A stretch of 64,000 bases of DNA from Symploca sp. SIO3C6 (GCA_010692425.1 JAAHHJ010000004.1:62001-126000), one strand, 5' to 3'. Counted from the stretch's first letter, positions 9,100 through 18,438 are shown. Made by a program: numbers and translations. Notes: generated from the letters alone by a model not told the origin.

Positions 9100-10398
9100 T
9101 CAAAAATCAGTTAACAGCCTCGCTTGTCTCAGAATAAAAGTCAAAATTGTCTCTTCTCTAGCAAGAATATCTGCCCTACCTTCCATGCCTGGTTGCAGAT
9201 TACACTCATGTTCACCAAATTTCAAAGATAGACTAGCTGGTTCAATAGTTACTTCGTAAGCAGCAGCCCCATTACTAGCAGTTACAGGAGTAATGGCATC
9301 GGCAGAAATTTCTGTAACAGTTCCTTTAAGAGTACCAAAATTAGGATAGGGGCAGGCTTCAACCCGCATTTCTACTTCTTCACCGACGGCAATTTTGTCT
9401 CGCTCTTGAGTTTGAACTAGAGATTTAATCACTAAAAAATTATGGTTAGGAGCAATTTGAGCAACTGTGTCTGTTGGACGTAGAAATTGACCTTGATTGC
9501 GAAGATTTAACTGAAAGATGGTACCATCAGTAGGAGCTGCAATAATAGTGTGAGTAAGTTCTGTCTCAATTTGCTGTAGTTCTTGCCTGTCGCGCTCAAT
9601 TTGATTCTGGACTTCTATACTTCTTTGGGTAAGCATTTCTCGCTCCCGCCTTAAGGTGGCAAGGGCAGCTTCACCAGCAGCTTGTTCTCTGGCAATTTGC
9701 TCTTTGGCAGCTGTGATTGGGGCAGCACTGGGATTGAGAGCAGTTTTTACCCTTTGCAGTCTAGCTGTAGCAGTTTTGAGGGCAGCTTCTCTTTCTTTAA
9801 TTTGTAGTTGAGCGATTGCCCCTGTGTTTGCCAACTTCTGATATCTTGTTAGTTCTTCGCTAGCTAATTCCAAGGCTGCTTCAGCTTCTTTTACTTGAGC
9901 TTGGGTAGTAATTTGCTTGTCTTGGTAGTCTCTTTGAATGCTAATAAGTTCAGCTTGTGCCGAGGCAATAGTACGCCGAATGCGATTGCCTTCAGCAGCA
10001 ACTTGCTCATCTACAGTACGAATCTGAGCGTCAATTTGAGCAAGCTGCCGTTGGTTCTGCCTAATATTAGTTTGCAGTTGATTCTTCTTAGTTTGGAGGC
10101 GAGAATCATCAATATAGGCAATGGCATCCCCTTGTTTGACTAGCTGATTTTCTTTAACTGCGATACTTTTAACAGTTCCTTCTCTTGTCGCTTGTACGAT
10201 ACGCAACTCGCCAGCAGGACGAACCGTAGCAGGGGCTTTAACAGTAACCTTGTATTTTAGTACACTGGCGAGGGTAATGGCAGCACTGAAGCCCACTAGT
10301 AAAACCAGCCCTCCAAGAGTTGCCCACTGCCCAATAGGGGGTAAGAACTCTTCTGGTTCTGCAGGTTGAAGAAATTCTGGGTTGGCATCACTAACCAT
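9100..10398 (-). CDS. HlyD-family membrane fusion protein
   Basis: A 432-residue periplasmic adaptor. It has a short cytoplasmic N-terminus, one transmembrane helix near residues 26-48 (LGGLVLLVGFSAAITLASVL), a lipoyl-like half-motif (PATVRPAGELRIVQATREGTV), then a long coiled-coil hairpin rich in Gln, Glu and Arg (about residues 85-280). The second lipoyl half follows (IIAAPTDGTIFQLNLRNQGQ), and a beta-barrel domain ends in PGMEGRADILAREETIL. HlyD adaptors join an inner-membrane exporter, usually an ABC type for peptides or proteins, to an outer-membrane channel. No partner ABC gene is adjacent, so the partner is unknown. ATG 10398 is preferred over the TTG at 10404 because AGAGG lies about 10 bases upstream. 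Confidence 0.88.
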   Translation of the reverse strand: MVSDANPEFLQPAEPEEFLPPIGQWATLGGLVLLVGFSAAITLASVLKYKVTVKAPATVRPAGELRIVQATREGTVKSIAVKENQLVKQGDAIAYIDDSRLQTKKNQLQTNIRQNQRQLAQIDAQIRTVDEQVAAEGNRIRRTIASAQAELISIQRDYQDKQITTQAQVKEAEAALELASEELTRYQKLANTGAIAQLQIKEREAALKTATARLQRVKTALNPSAAPITAAKEQIAREQAAGEAALATLRREREMLTQRSIEVQNQIERDRQELQQIETELTHTIIAAPTDGTIFQLNLRNQGQFLRPTDTVAQIAPNHNFLVIKSLVQTQERDKIAVGEEVEMRVEACPYPNFGTLKGTVTEISADAITPVTASNGAAAYEVTIEPASLSLKFGEHECNLQPGMEGRADILAREETILTFILRQARLLTDF

Positions 10399-10510
10399 TA
10401 ACAATTGCCTCTGTAAGCCACCAATCGACCAACTCGCTTTAGGATACTCAAGCTTGGTAGTCTGAATTGTTGGCTAGGTAACAGCAGAGGCCGATTTGTG
10501 GGGGATTGGA

Positions 10511-10545
10511 AGTAATAAGTAATAAGTAATAAGTAATAAGTAATA
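10511..10545. repeat. AGTAATA heptamer tandem repeat, 5 copies
   Basis: Five perfect AGTAATA units between the HlyD gene start and the DUF2237 gene. See also 637-657 and 41498-41553. Confidence 0.9.
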
Positions 10546-10630
10546 AAGTTTCAAGATGTTGCAACTTATGCCTATTGGCTGTTATGATGAGAAGCAGGGC
10601 GTAAAATCTCCCTATCTCCTACCTCAGGTG

Positions 10631-11008
10631 TTAATCTAGATTTGGGTCAACAGCGTGCTTCTTGAGGTCTTCGAGAGATAAATGTTCTAGGGCAGAGGCA
10701 TGGGTTGCTGAAAGTACCACTGGCGGTGCTACACCTGCATCTAGGGCTTCCTGCCAACGAGAGGCACATAAACACCAACAATCACCGGGTTTAAGACCAG
10801 GGAAATTATACATTGGTACTGCTGTACTCAGATCATTACCTCTCATTTTCGTAAACGAGAGAAACTCTTCAGTTACTTTGGCACAGACAATATGTACACC
10901 GAAGTCTCCAGCTCCTGTGTTACACTTGCCGTCGCGATAGAAGCCTGTTAGTGGAGATGTACAGCAAATTTCAAGTTTACCCCCGAGAACGTTTCTGGCA
11001 TCGGTCAT
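10631..11008 (-). CDS. DUF2237 family protein
   Basis: A 125-residue protein matching the small DUF2237 family. It shows ARNVLGGKLEICCTSPLTGFYRDGKC at the N-terminus, then HIVCAKVTEEFLSFTKMRGNDLSTAVP, FPGLKPGDCWCLCASRW and a C-terminal LSATHASALEHL. Cysteines are abundant (CC, C, CWCLC) and could bind metal or be redox-active, but the biochemical role is unknown. The start is supported by GGGAG about 8 bases before ATG 11008. It stands alone, with the unrelated HlyD gene downstream on the same strand. Confidence 0.88.
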   Translation of the reverse strand: MTDARNVLGGKLEICCTSPLTGFYRDGKCNTGAGDFGVHIVCAKVTEEFLSFTKMRGNDLSTAVPMYNFPGLKPGDCWCLCASRWQEALDAGVAPPVVLSATHASALEHLSLEDLKKHAVDPNLD

Positions 11009-11150
11009 ATATTTACTCCCTGTCGGTAAGCAAGAATTAACAACTTTAATTATCCCTAATTTACTATAATATTTAAAATTTAATCAGAAATCATCTGTTT
11101 CTATTGTACTTTTTCATCAAGAATGTGAATACTTCTTCCAGTAATTAAGG

Positions 11151-11792
11151 TTATTGAGGATTATCAATATTAATTGTCAGTTGACTTAGGCGTTTAAGAA
11201 TACTCATAACACTATATAAATCTCCTCGATTACGAGTTGCAAACAATTTAGATGTGGCGTATTGTGTGGTTTGATTTTTAACTAGTTTCAAAAAAATGAA
11301 ACTACCACCAGTCGTAATCATGCCAAAACTGGGTTTTTTAGAATGAGGATTACTTAGCATATAAGCTAAAATCTGTGCTAGTCCTTCTTCAACTGAAAAA
11401 GAAGCTTTTTTGGACTCAATTACCATTACCCAAAATTGATCTCTTAAAACTAAGGTGTCAATTTTTCCTTTGATTATTGTCCCTTCGTCTTCTGAGACAA
11501 TATCGATGGTATTCTCTGATTTGACACAGAAGGGAAATAAATAAAAATCAGCGATAAAAAGAATGGGGTCTAACACTGCCATTCTGACTACATCTTCGAG
11601 CAATGGTGGATAATTGAGTAAATTAATATAACCAGCTCTGACTTTATCTAAAAGTTGTTTATCTGTAGAGTTTATTTGTGGTAAATCATCTTGCCATTCC
11701 CGGAAAAACTGGTCATTATCTACTAGATGCAAACCGAAATTTGTGATTAAATCTCGCAGGGTTATATCTTTGGCTTGGATAGTTTGAACCAT
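11151..11792 (-). CDS. Stand-alone type I restriction HsdR N-terminal-like protein
   Basis: A 213-residue protein resembling cyanobacterial proteins annotated as restriction endonuclease subunit R. The core IDTLVLRDQFWVMVIESKKA has the PD-(D/E)xK pattern, with Asp in GKIDTLVL and the E-S-K of VIESKK. It is followed by VEEGLAQILAYMLSNP and a GMITTGGSFIFLKL strand. Helicase motifs of full HsdR are absent, so it cannot restrict alone as a type I enzyme. Homologous single-domain proteins are common in cyanobacteria, often without hsdM or hsdS. An HsdS-like remnant lies 1.2 kb upstream on the same strand (12996-13094), so an ancestral R-M locus is possible. Confidence 0.65.
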   Translation of the reverse strand: MVQTIQAKDITLRDLITNFGLHLVDNDQFFREWQDDLPQINSTDKQLLDKVRAGYINLLNYPPLLEDVVRMAVLDPILFIADFYLFPFCVKSENTIDIVSEDEGTIIKGKIDTLVLRDQFWVMVIESKKASFSVEEGLAQILAYMLSNPHSKKPSFGMITTGGSFIFLKLVKNQTTQYATSKLFATRNRGDLYSVMSILKRLSQLTINIDNPQ

Positions 11793-12043
11793 TTAACTGC
11801 TCTACTGTTATCTGCTAAATTTGGTAGTTAAAGACGCTAGTACATAAAGACGCACTAGACAAATTGTAGGGTATTTGACTCCTGTTAATTTCGATAACGA
11901 TAGTACATTATAGTTTTGAGTAAAAGTACAGCGATCGCTGTCTTAATTTTATCGCTTTGAGACTTAAGTTAAGGCGAGTTATTTTTGTAGATTAAAATTA
12001 AATTAGATTAAAAGTTAATGACTCACCCTATGGTTTTGCTCTT

Positions 12044-12478
12044 ATGGCTTCTCCTTTTCCAGGAATGAACCCTTATTTAGAAAATCCAGATTTGTGGACA
12101 GAGGTTAATCATCGCTTGCTCACTGCCATTGCTGATGCAATTGCTCCCTTAATTCGACTTCGAGGAGGTAAACCAATGCCAATTCTCAGCGAAATTCCAG
12201 CTTTCGACTATAATATCTTAATTTCTCGCAGTAATTGCCGCCCCCAAGCTCAGATGTATGGTTTTAGTCTTCGTCAAAAAATTCTTTGCTTTCCTTTGCC
12301 TTTAAAGTCAGGAGAAGTGGAACCAAACGTAGATTTACAGAATTTATTGATGGGAGTGTACGAGCGAGCGGGATTTGATTTGGCAATAGACTATATTCAT
12401 GAACCAGTGCCACCTTTCAAGAAAAAAGAGGATAGGGTTTGGGCAGATTCTTTGTTACTTGCTAAGGGATTGCGGTGA
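12044..12478 (+). pseudogene. DUF4058 family gene with internal deletion
   Basis: The N-terminus MASPFPGMNPYLENPDLWTEVNHRLL is the DUF4058 start, and the C-terminus (GGKPMPILSEIPAFDYNILI ... YERAGFDLAIDYIHEPVPPF ... LLLAKGLR) is the family ending. Family members are about 240-270 residues, this one 144. The break comes at about residue 43, where AIADAIAPLIR runs straight into LRGGKPMP. In full-length relatives about 100 residues with the conserved SPxNK region lie between. The join is in frame, so a shortened protein could still be made, but the missing core makes it likely non-functional. The family's function is unknown. Confidence 0.75.
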
Positions 12479-12574
12479 AAATCGAAAAATAATTTTGAAT
12501 TGCTTTTACTTGAGTATCTGCGATCGCTTATTATTTGATCGTGAAGGAATTCCCTCAGTTTTTCAATCTTGGTT

Positions 12575-12970
12575 ATGACTGATTCATCAGATAAAGAAGC
12601 GGTTTTAGCCGCAAATGTTGACTTTTACCGTGCTTTCTCCAATCAGGATCTTTCTAGTATGAGCCTTCTGTGGTGGCAAGGCTCAACCAGTTTATGTATT
12701 CATCCTGGTAGTCAAGTGCTGATGGGATGGGAGGAAATTCGAGCTTCCTGGGAATCTATCTTTCGCAATACTGATTCTATGGAAATAGATATAGAAGTTA
12801 TCAAAATAGAAATTGATCAAGCTCTCGCCTATGTAATTGTCCGAGAAATAGTATTACAGTCGAGTCGAGGTAGGAAACTGAAAGCACAATCAATGGCAAC
12901 TAATCTGTTTCAAAAAATGGCTCAAAAATGGTATTTAGTCCATCATCATGGTAGTCCGATTATGCGCTAA
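12575..12970 (+). CDS. SnoaL-like / NTF2-fold protein
   Basis: A 131-residue protein with the SnoaL_3-like pattern: AANVDFYRAFSNQDLSSMSLLWW at the N-terminus, IHPGSQVLMGWEEIRASWESIF in the middle (the histidine often lines the pocket), then VIVREIVLQSS...MATNLFQKMAQKWYLVHHHGSP. NTF2-fold proteins bind small ligands or act as isomerases or scaffolds; this subgroup is widespread in cyanobacteria with no proven role. TTG 12569 opens the frame, but ATG 12575 (MTDSSDKEAV) is the likely start. No strong ribosome-binding site is visible. Confidence 0.72.
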   Translation: MTDSSDKEAVLAANVDFYRAFSNQDLSSMSLLWWQGSTSLCIHPGSQVLMGWEEIRASWESIFRNTDSMEIDIEVIKIEIDQALAYVIVREIVLQSSRGRKLKAQSMATNLFQKMAQKWYLVHHHGSPIMR

Positions 12971-12995
12971 ATATCTGTAAAAAATAGGGGAGAGG

Positions 12996-13094
12996 TTAGG
13001 GCAGTATAATTTGACTTACTGCTGTGTCTATTAATTTTTCTATTTTGCCGATAGATTGGATGAGTTTGGCTTCGAGTTTGTCGCACAATTTAGT
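12996..13094 (-). pseudogene. C-terminal remnant of a type I restriction HsdS-like gene
   Basis: On the minus strand an open stretch reads TKLCDKLEAKLIQSIGKIEK and goes on to LIDTAVSQIILP and a stop. This closely resembles the conserved C-terminal helix of type I specificity subunits (typically LCDxLEAxLxQSxxxxEKLxxAVxxxxL). It is preceded by an in-frame TAG and no recognition domain is left. Together with the HsdR-like gene at 11151-11792 it suggests a lost restriction-modification locus. The identification rests on motif memory only. Confidence 0.55.
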
Positions 13095-13184
13095 CTATGT
13101 TTGGATGGCTTTCAATACCTGAAGGGTTAGGAGGGAAATATGTAACAATCGAAGTGCAAAGTTTCAGAAATATGACCTAGCATC

Positions 13185-16100
13185 ATGGAAGTGGCAGCAG
13201 CAGCTAAGTTTATTGCCTCAGTCGCTCAAGTAGTTGCACCAGTCTTATTAAAAAAAACCAATAGCAAAATAAATCCTACCGACTTAGAAAAAGCACTGGT
13301 AGCTGGCATGAATGCTGCTCAAGAGCGAGAACAAACACTTCCTCCACAACAGTGGCTATTTTTTAGGTCTGAACCTGATTTTATTGATAGATTCCTTAAA
13401 GATTTTTTCCAGCGGGATGGAGTCCAAGAGGAATTACAGAAACCTCTGAAAAACGAAGGGATGCCAGATGTTCTTTTTCTCGTGGAGAAGTTTAAGCAGG
13501 TAGCTGAACACAATTCGCGCATTCAACCACAAGAGGATTATATTTTCCCCTGGATAGAAGCATTTGTCAAGACTTATATCGAGAAAACCGATAGCTATAT
13601 AAGACTACAGCTGGCGAAGGCAGACTATAGCCAGCAAATGACCAAATGGTTTAATGACCTAAAATTTGCAGGGATAGCAGTGCCGGGGCAGGAGGTAGAA
13701 AAATCGGCAAAGCTTGAGGAAATTTTTGTCATGCCAGATGTGGTAGAGGAAGCACAAACTCCTCTAGACTTTACCCTAGATCCAGATTCTCGATCGCCAG
13801 AGCTTGATAACCGTCAGACTCAATTACTACATGAACAAAGGCAAAGAGTACTATGGCGAAATCAGACTGGCTCGACATTTAGTGCGCATCAGTTATTGAA
13901 TCTAGAGAAATTACCGATAACTTCTCGACAATCAAAGAAAGTAGTACTGCTAGGTGCGCCTGGTTCCGGCAAAACCACCTTGATGAGTTACTTTGCGGTG
14001 ATGCTTGCCACTGGGCAGTATCAACAGTTGGGTTTAGATACAAATATAGACTGGCTACCGATTTTAATTCGGATGCGAGATTTGGTAAGATTCCCCCATC
14101 TGAGTATTCTCGACTATGGGCGACATTTTGCTGAGAAAATCATGTCCTTAGGGGAGTTACCGCAGGATTTCTTTGAGCATTGGCTTGCAGATGGCAGAGC
14201 GCTGATATTGCTCGATGGGCTAGATGAAGTCCCAGAATCAGGCAAGCGCGAGCAAGTAGTGAAACGCATTAACAGTTTTTTGCATCAGTTTCCTCAAAAT
14301 TCAGCGATTATCAGCTCTCGTCCAGCGGGTTATCGGCGAGACTTTTTTAAAACTGAGGAATTTTCCCACTATCAGCTACAGCCCTTTGATGATGAGAAAA
14401 TAGAGGAATTTATTAACCACTGGTACGATAGTCGAGTTCAAAATAAAGAAGAAGCCCAACGACGTAAAGAAAGTCTCAGCAAAGCACTTTCTGAGAATAA
14501 GCCGATTAAACTGCTGGCGCGAAACCCCTTATTGTTAACGATTATTGCTCTAATTCACCGCTATCAAGCCCATTTGCCGAAACAGCGACATAAGCTTTAT
14601 GAGAAAGCAGTAGAGACACTTTTAACTAACTGGGATCAAAACAAAGAACTGAGCAATGAGCAGAAATTAGAATATCTGAAGCTAGATGACTTAGGACGGT
14701 TGATGGAAATTCTAGCTTACTGGGTTCATTGCCAGGGAAGTACAGGGGATGAAGAGGGCGGCACTTTAATCGACAAAGATGAATTAATTGAGAAGTTAGG
14801 CAAAGAAATCAAGAAGCTCAAACAGATTCAACTCTATCAAGCCCAGGAAGAAGCAGAGCGGTTTATTGAGTTTATACGAGAGCGTACAGGTTTACTCAAT
14901 GAACAAGGTACAGATTGCTACGCCTTTGTACATAAGACCTTTCAGGAATATCTCTGCGCCCAAGAAATCAACTACCGTGCCGATGATGAGGATAATTTTG
15001 AGATTATCCTTGAACATATTAAAAACTATCTCCATAATCCCCACTGGCGGGAAGTTTTACTGCTGCTGATTGCTCAGCAAAAACCCAAGAAAGCAGCTAG
15101 AGCAATTAGGACTATTTTCAAACACAATAGTGAGTATGAGTGCTGGCTGCATCGCGATTTATTATTTGCTGGCAGTTGTCTTGCCGAAAATCCCAAAGAC
15201 TTAAAAACTAAAGGTGATGATGGACTGTACCAGGAAAATTTGACAAAATTAGTTGAACTGGAAGCTAGCGACTCATCTCTGGTTGGTAGGAGAGTTAAGC
15301 AGCAGGTTTTTAAAATCCTTTGCAGTTTGAATGAAACAGACTTTGAGGCACAAGCACTGCAACTTTTGAAAGCTAGAGGAGACAGTATTAGTAAAGAGCG
15401 ATTGCGGGAATATCAGGCAGCGTTGGGAGAGAAAAAAGAGGTAAGAACCGCCCTGCTCAGTTGCTTGCAGCATGAGAATTATGGTGTACGTTACTCGGCT
15501 GCCAAAGCTTTAGTCGAGTTAGGAAAAGGGGATAATCAGGTAATAACCGCCCTGCTCAGTTGCTTGCAGCATGAGGATTCTTTTGTACGTTACTCGGCTG
15601 CCAAAGCTTTAGTCGAGTTAGGAAAAGGGGATAATCAGGTAATAACCGCCCTGCTCAGTTGCTTGCAGCATGAGGATTCTTTTGTACGTTTATTGGCTGT
15701 CGAAGCTTTAGTCGAGTTAGGAAAAGGGGATAATCAGGTAATAACTGCCCTGCTCAGTTGCTTGCAGCATGAGAATTATGGTGTACGTTACTCGGCTGTC
15801 GAAGCTTTAGTCAAGTTAGGAAAAGGGGATAATCAGGTAATAACTGCCCTGCTCAGTTGCTTGCAGCATGAGAATTATGGTGTACGTTACTCGGCTGTCG
15901 AAGCTTTAGTCGAGTTAGGAAAAGAGGATAATCAGGTAATAACTGCCCTGCTCAGTTGCTTGCAGGATGAGAATTCTGTTGTACGTGTATCGGCTGCCGA
16001 AGCTTTAGTCGAGTTAGGAGAAGGGGATAATCAGGTAATAACCGCCCTGCTCAGTTGCTTGCAGGATGAGAATTCTGTTGTACGTGTATCGGCTGCCGAA

Positions 16101-16337
16101 GCTTTAGTCGAGTCAGGAAAAGGGAATAATCAGGAGGTCATAAGTGCCTTGCTCAGTTGCTTGCAGCATGAGGATTCTATTGTACGTTCATCGGCTGTCG
16201 ATGCTTTAGTCAGGTTAGGTAAAAAATCTAGTGATGTACTCCCTGAAGTTGTGCAATGGATTGAACAGCAGCAGAATTCAGAATATATTGGCAGTGGGAT
16301 TGATGTTCTACAGGATTTAGTAATAGAAGAAGGTTAA
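13185..16337 (+). CDS. NACHT-domain STAND NTPase with C-terminal HEAT repeats
   Basis: A 1050-residue protein. Residues 1-190 form an alpha-helical N-terminal domain of unknown type. The NACHT NTPase follows, with Walker A GAPGSGKTTLMSYF, Walker B ALILLDGLDEVPES, and the usual downstream IISSRPAGYRRDFF sensor and LLARNPLLLTIIALIHRY winged-helix motifs. The tail holds HEAT repeats, including eight 33-residue copies of the form VITALLSCLQHENYGVRYSA. In bacteria such STAND proteins act as signal sensors; several NACHT proteins are proven antiphage factors in which the repeats sense the invader and the N-terminus acts as effector. That role is inferred here from architecture and from neighbouring R-M remnants. 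ATG 13185 is the first start in frame, without a clear Shine-Dalgarno. Confidence 0.85.
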   Translation: MEVAAAAKFIASVAQVVAPVLLKKTNSKINPTDLEKALVAGMNAAQEREQTLPPQQWLFFRSEPDFIDRFLKDFFQRDGVQEELQKPLKNEGMPDVLFLVEKFKQVAEHNSRIQPQEDYIFPWIEAFVKTYIEKTDSYIRLQLAKADYSQQMTKWFNDLKFAGIAVPGQEVEKSAKLEEIFVMPDVVEEAQTPLDFTLDPDSRSPELDNRQTQLLHEQRQRVLWRNQTGSTFSAHQLLNLEKLPITSRQSKKVVLLGAPGSGKTTLMSYFAVMLATGQYQQLGLDTNIDWLPILIRMRDLVRFPHLSILDYGRHFAEKIMSLGELPQDFFEHWLADGRALILLDGLDEVPESGKREQVVKRINSFLHQFPQNSAIISSRPAGYRRDFFKTEEFSHYQLQPFDDEKIEEFINHWYDSRVQNKEEAQRRKESLSKALSENKPIKLLARNPLLLTIIALIHRYQAHLPKQRHKLYEKAVETLLTNWDQNKELSNEQKLEYLKLDDLGRLMEILAYWVHCQGSTGDEEGGTLIDKDELIEKLGKEIKKLKQIQLYQAQEEAERFIEFIRERTGLLNEQGTDCYAFVHKTFQEYLCAQEINYRADDEDNFEIILEHIKNYLHNPHWREVLLLLIAQQKPKKAARAIRTIFKHNSEYECWLHRDLLFAGSCLAENPKDLKTKGDDGLYQENLTKLVELEASDSSLVGRRVKQQVFKILCSLNETDFEAQALQLLKARGDSISKERLREYQAALGEKKEVRTALLSCLQHENYGVRYSAAKALVELGKGDNQVITALLSCLQHEDSFVRYSAAKALVELGKGDNQVITALLSCLQHEDSFVRLLAVEALVELGKGDNQVITALLSCLQHENYGVRYSAVEALVKLGKGDNQVITALLSCLQHENYGVRYSAVEALVELGKEDNQVITALLSCLQDENSVVRVSAAEALVELGEGDNQVITALLSCLQDENSVVRVSAAEALVESGKGNNQEVISALLSCLQHEDSIVRSSAVDALVRLGKKSSDVLPEVVQWIEQQQNSEYIGSGIDVLQDLVIEEG
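15441..16235 (+). repeat. Eight 99-bp tandem repeats coding HEAT units
   Basis: The coding DNA repeats every 99 bases (the seventh unit is 102). Units share strings such as GCCCTGCTCAGTTGCTTGCA and differ mainly at codons encoding the ENYG/EDSF/ENSV and RYSA/RLLA/RVSA positions, so copy number can change by slippage or recombination while the frame is kept. Confidence 0.9.
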
Positions 16338-16435
16338 AGAAGGCAAGAGGCAGAGGGCAGGAGGCAGAGGGCAGGAGGCAGAATTTGACAAAGTTTTAGC
16401 GATTTAGCTTGTCCTAACCTTAATACGTACTGCTA
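16338..16435 (+). mobile_element. Family A MITE-like element, left-truncated copy
   Basis: Starts right after the NACHT stop codon with GGCAGAGGGCAGGAGGCAG heptamer-type repeats and continues with the conserved family A right half, TTTGACAAAGTTTTAGCGAT to CGTACTGCTA, followed by TA at 16436-16437. The left terminal repeat TAGCGCTACG is missing. It lies between the convergent NACHT and GTPase genes. Confidence 0.75.
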
Positions 16436-16515
16436 TATTTTCTGGTTGTATGAGAGCTATTCAAAACCTCTCCCCATCTCCCCCTCTCCCCATCTCCCCA
16501 TCTCCCCCTCTCTAA

Positions 16516-18438
16516 TTAGTCACTTGACGAATAGTACTCAAATTGCTTTCTTAGTTGTTCAACAGTCAGATTCTGAGTCCAATACTCTACCAAAGCATGA
16601 CCTAATGCCCAGGTATTACGAGTTACATCCTGTGAAGCCGAGTTTTCCAGTAACAGTGGCCACAGAGACATCAAGTCAAAGTTAGGCATTTCAGAATTGC
16701 CTGTATTCAAGAGCGAAAAAAGCTCATAAGCCATCTGAAGTTTGCCAATAACAATAGGCAACTGCTCAACAGGAATTTGCTCTACTAATATACTTGCTAG
16801 AGACGATGATCCAGTGGTCAGAGTAGAAATAAACTGAAGTACAGGACTTTTCAGTAGTGCTGTCACTCCCTGGGTAGTTGCCATCTGGAAACTGTAGCGG
16901 TCAATAATTTTAGCAGCAGCAATAGTGCGGGCTTCCAGATTATTAAAGAAACGGGCAAGACGGATTTGTTTAGCAGGAGCGATCGCTTCCATTAAACCTA
17001 ACGATAGCGCTTCTATTCCCCAAGCAACTCGACCTGTATTGAGATCATTAGTGACGATGGGTACAACCAGATTACACAATTGACCTAGATGCTGACTACG
17101 ATACTCAGTAGCTTGCCGAATGGCAATTTCCTTGGGGCGTTCCCCCCATTGCCAGTCATAGGGAGGTTCCCACTCACGGAGGGGGCGCAGACGATCCACT
17201 TGGGTGACAATTGTAATTGTAGGTAAGTCTGCCACTTCTTCCTTGATATCTTTCAGGAAGTCCAGATCCATTTGTAGAGCAGGATCTAGGGCAGGGGTTA
17301 CTAGTAATAAAAGATCGGCGTTGGTGGCATAATCAAGTACAATTTCCCGTAAATCGGCACGGTTGACCTGTTCATAACCAGGAGTATCCCAAAGTACTAA
17401 GGATTCACCGTTGGGAGCCTGCCAGTGGTAATTCTGAATTTTATCAGTACTGGGTAAAACATCGACGGCTGCTAATTGAGCCTCGAATAGGGTATTAATG
17501 AGGCTACTTTTTCCAGAGCCAGTGCGCCCTACGACTAGAATATTAATCGGTTTTTGCTCAACTACCTCTACAGGCTCTGCTTGAGCTAGGATTTCTTTGA
17601 GGGTTTGAGTTTTTACCTGAGAAGGCGTAGATCCAGAAACCGACAATTGTGAAATGGGCAGAGTATTGCCACTGTAGAGAGTGATTGCCTGCTGAGCTAA
17701 GTTTCGCAGCGCTGCTTCCCGGAGTATTTGCCCTAAATTTACTAGCAGTTGTTGATTGGCTTGGTTAGTGTAACCTTGACTGGCAAGTCTTGCTAATGCT
17801 GCTGCTGGATTCAATAGCCACTGCGCCCAATTCCAAACTTTGAAAAGTTTACGCGCCGATGGCTCTAACTGGCGGTAAACTTCGTATGCTTGGTATGCCT
17901 GCCCCACTGTAACCTGATTGAGGGCAGGGGATAACTTCTGCATCCATATATCCAAATCATCTACTGTTCCCCGAATCAGGGCGTAAGCTTGGGGTATGTA
18001 GATATTGAGCAAGGGGTGTTTAACTTCTGGATGATAGGCATGAGCGATCGCAATCACTAGATCTTGGCATCGCTGCCCAAAGGTTTGCAAGTCTTCCCAG
18101 ATTGGTGGATCGTTTTGTGTGGCGATGAGAATTTCTTGGAGTGCGGCTTCGGCTTGACTAGCTGCTTGATCTGTTGCTAAGTTCTGTTTTATTTGATCTG
18201 TAGCTAGTTCAAGTTCTTCACTAACCCCTGCAATGACAGCTTCCATCTGCTTGAGTGCAGGTCGAGTCCATCTTACCAACAGCCAACGCCAGCCCACTAT
18301 TAGGAGGATAAATATACCCCAAATCCAACTAATACCCCAGGCGTGGATTTGTAATCCTGCCGATACTATCAAGAAGATAATAATCGCTGCGATCGGAATT
18401 ATCAAGACGAGCCATTGCCATAATTTTAATCGCACCAT
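16516..18438 (-). CDS. Membrane-anchored GTPase (Era/YcjX-like GTP-binding family)
   Basis: A 640-residue protein. Two transmembrane helices occupy about residues 7-55 (LVLIIPIAAIIIFLIVSAGL and WGIFILLIVGWRWLLV). A helical region follows up to about residue 280, then the GTPase domain with G1 VVGRTGSGKSSLINTL, G3 LWDTPGYEQ and G4 VTQVDRL. A helical C-terminal region of about 150 residues contains LEARTIAAAKIIDRYSFQ. Similar GTPases are conserved in cyanobacteria; their role is unproven but membrane or stress functions are suspected. It converges with the NACHT gene, with the truncated family A element between them. A CAGGTATT stretch upstream of ATG 18438 is a weak ribosome-binding site. Confidence 0.8.
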   Translation of the reverse strand: MVRLKLWQWLVLIIPIAAIIIFLIVSAGLQIHAWGISWIWGIFILLIVGWRWLLVRWTRPALKQMEAVIAGVSEELELATDQIKQNLATDQAASQAEAALQEILIATQNDPPIWEDLQTFGQRCQDLVIAIAHAYHPEVKHPLLNIYIPQAYALIRGTVDDLDIWMQKLSPALNQVTVGQAYQAYEVYRQLEPSARKLFKVWNWAQWLLNPAAALARLASQGYTNQANQQLLVNLGQILREAALRNLAQQAITLYSGNTLPISQLSVSGSTPSQVKTQTLKEILAQAEPVEVVEQKPINILVVGRTGSGKSSLINTLFEAQLAAVDVLPSTDKIQNYHWQAPNGESLVLWDTPGYEQVNRADLREIVLDYATNADLLLLVTPALDPALQMDLDFLKDIKEEVADLPTITIVTQVDRLRPLREWEPPYDWQWGERPKEIAIRQATEYRSQHLGQLCNLVVPIVTNDLNTGRVAWGIEALSLGLMEAIAPAKQIRLARFFNNLEARTIAAAKIIDRYSFQMATTQGVTALLKSPVLQFISTLTTGSSSLASILVEQIPVEQLPIVIGKLQMAYELFSLLNTGNSEMPNFDLMSLWPLLLENSASQDVTRNTWALGHALVEYWTQNLTVEQLRKQFEYYSSSD

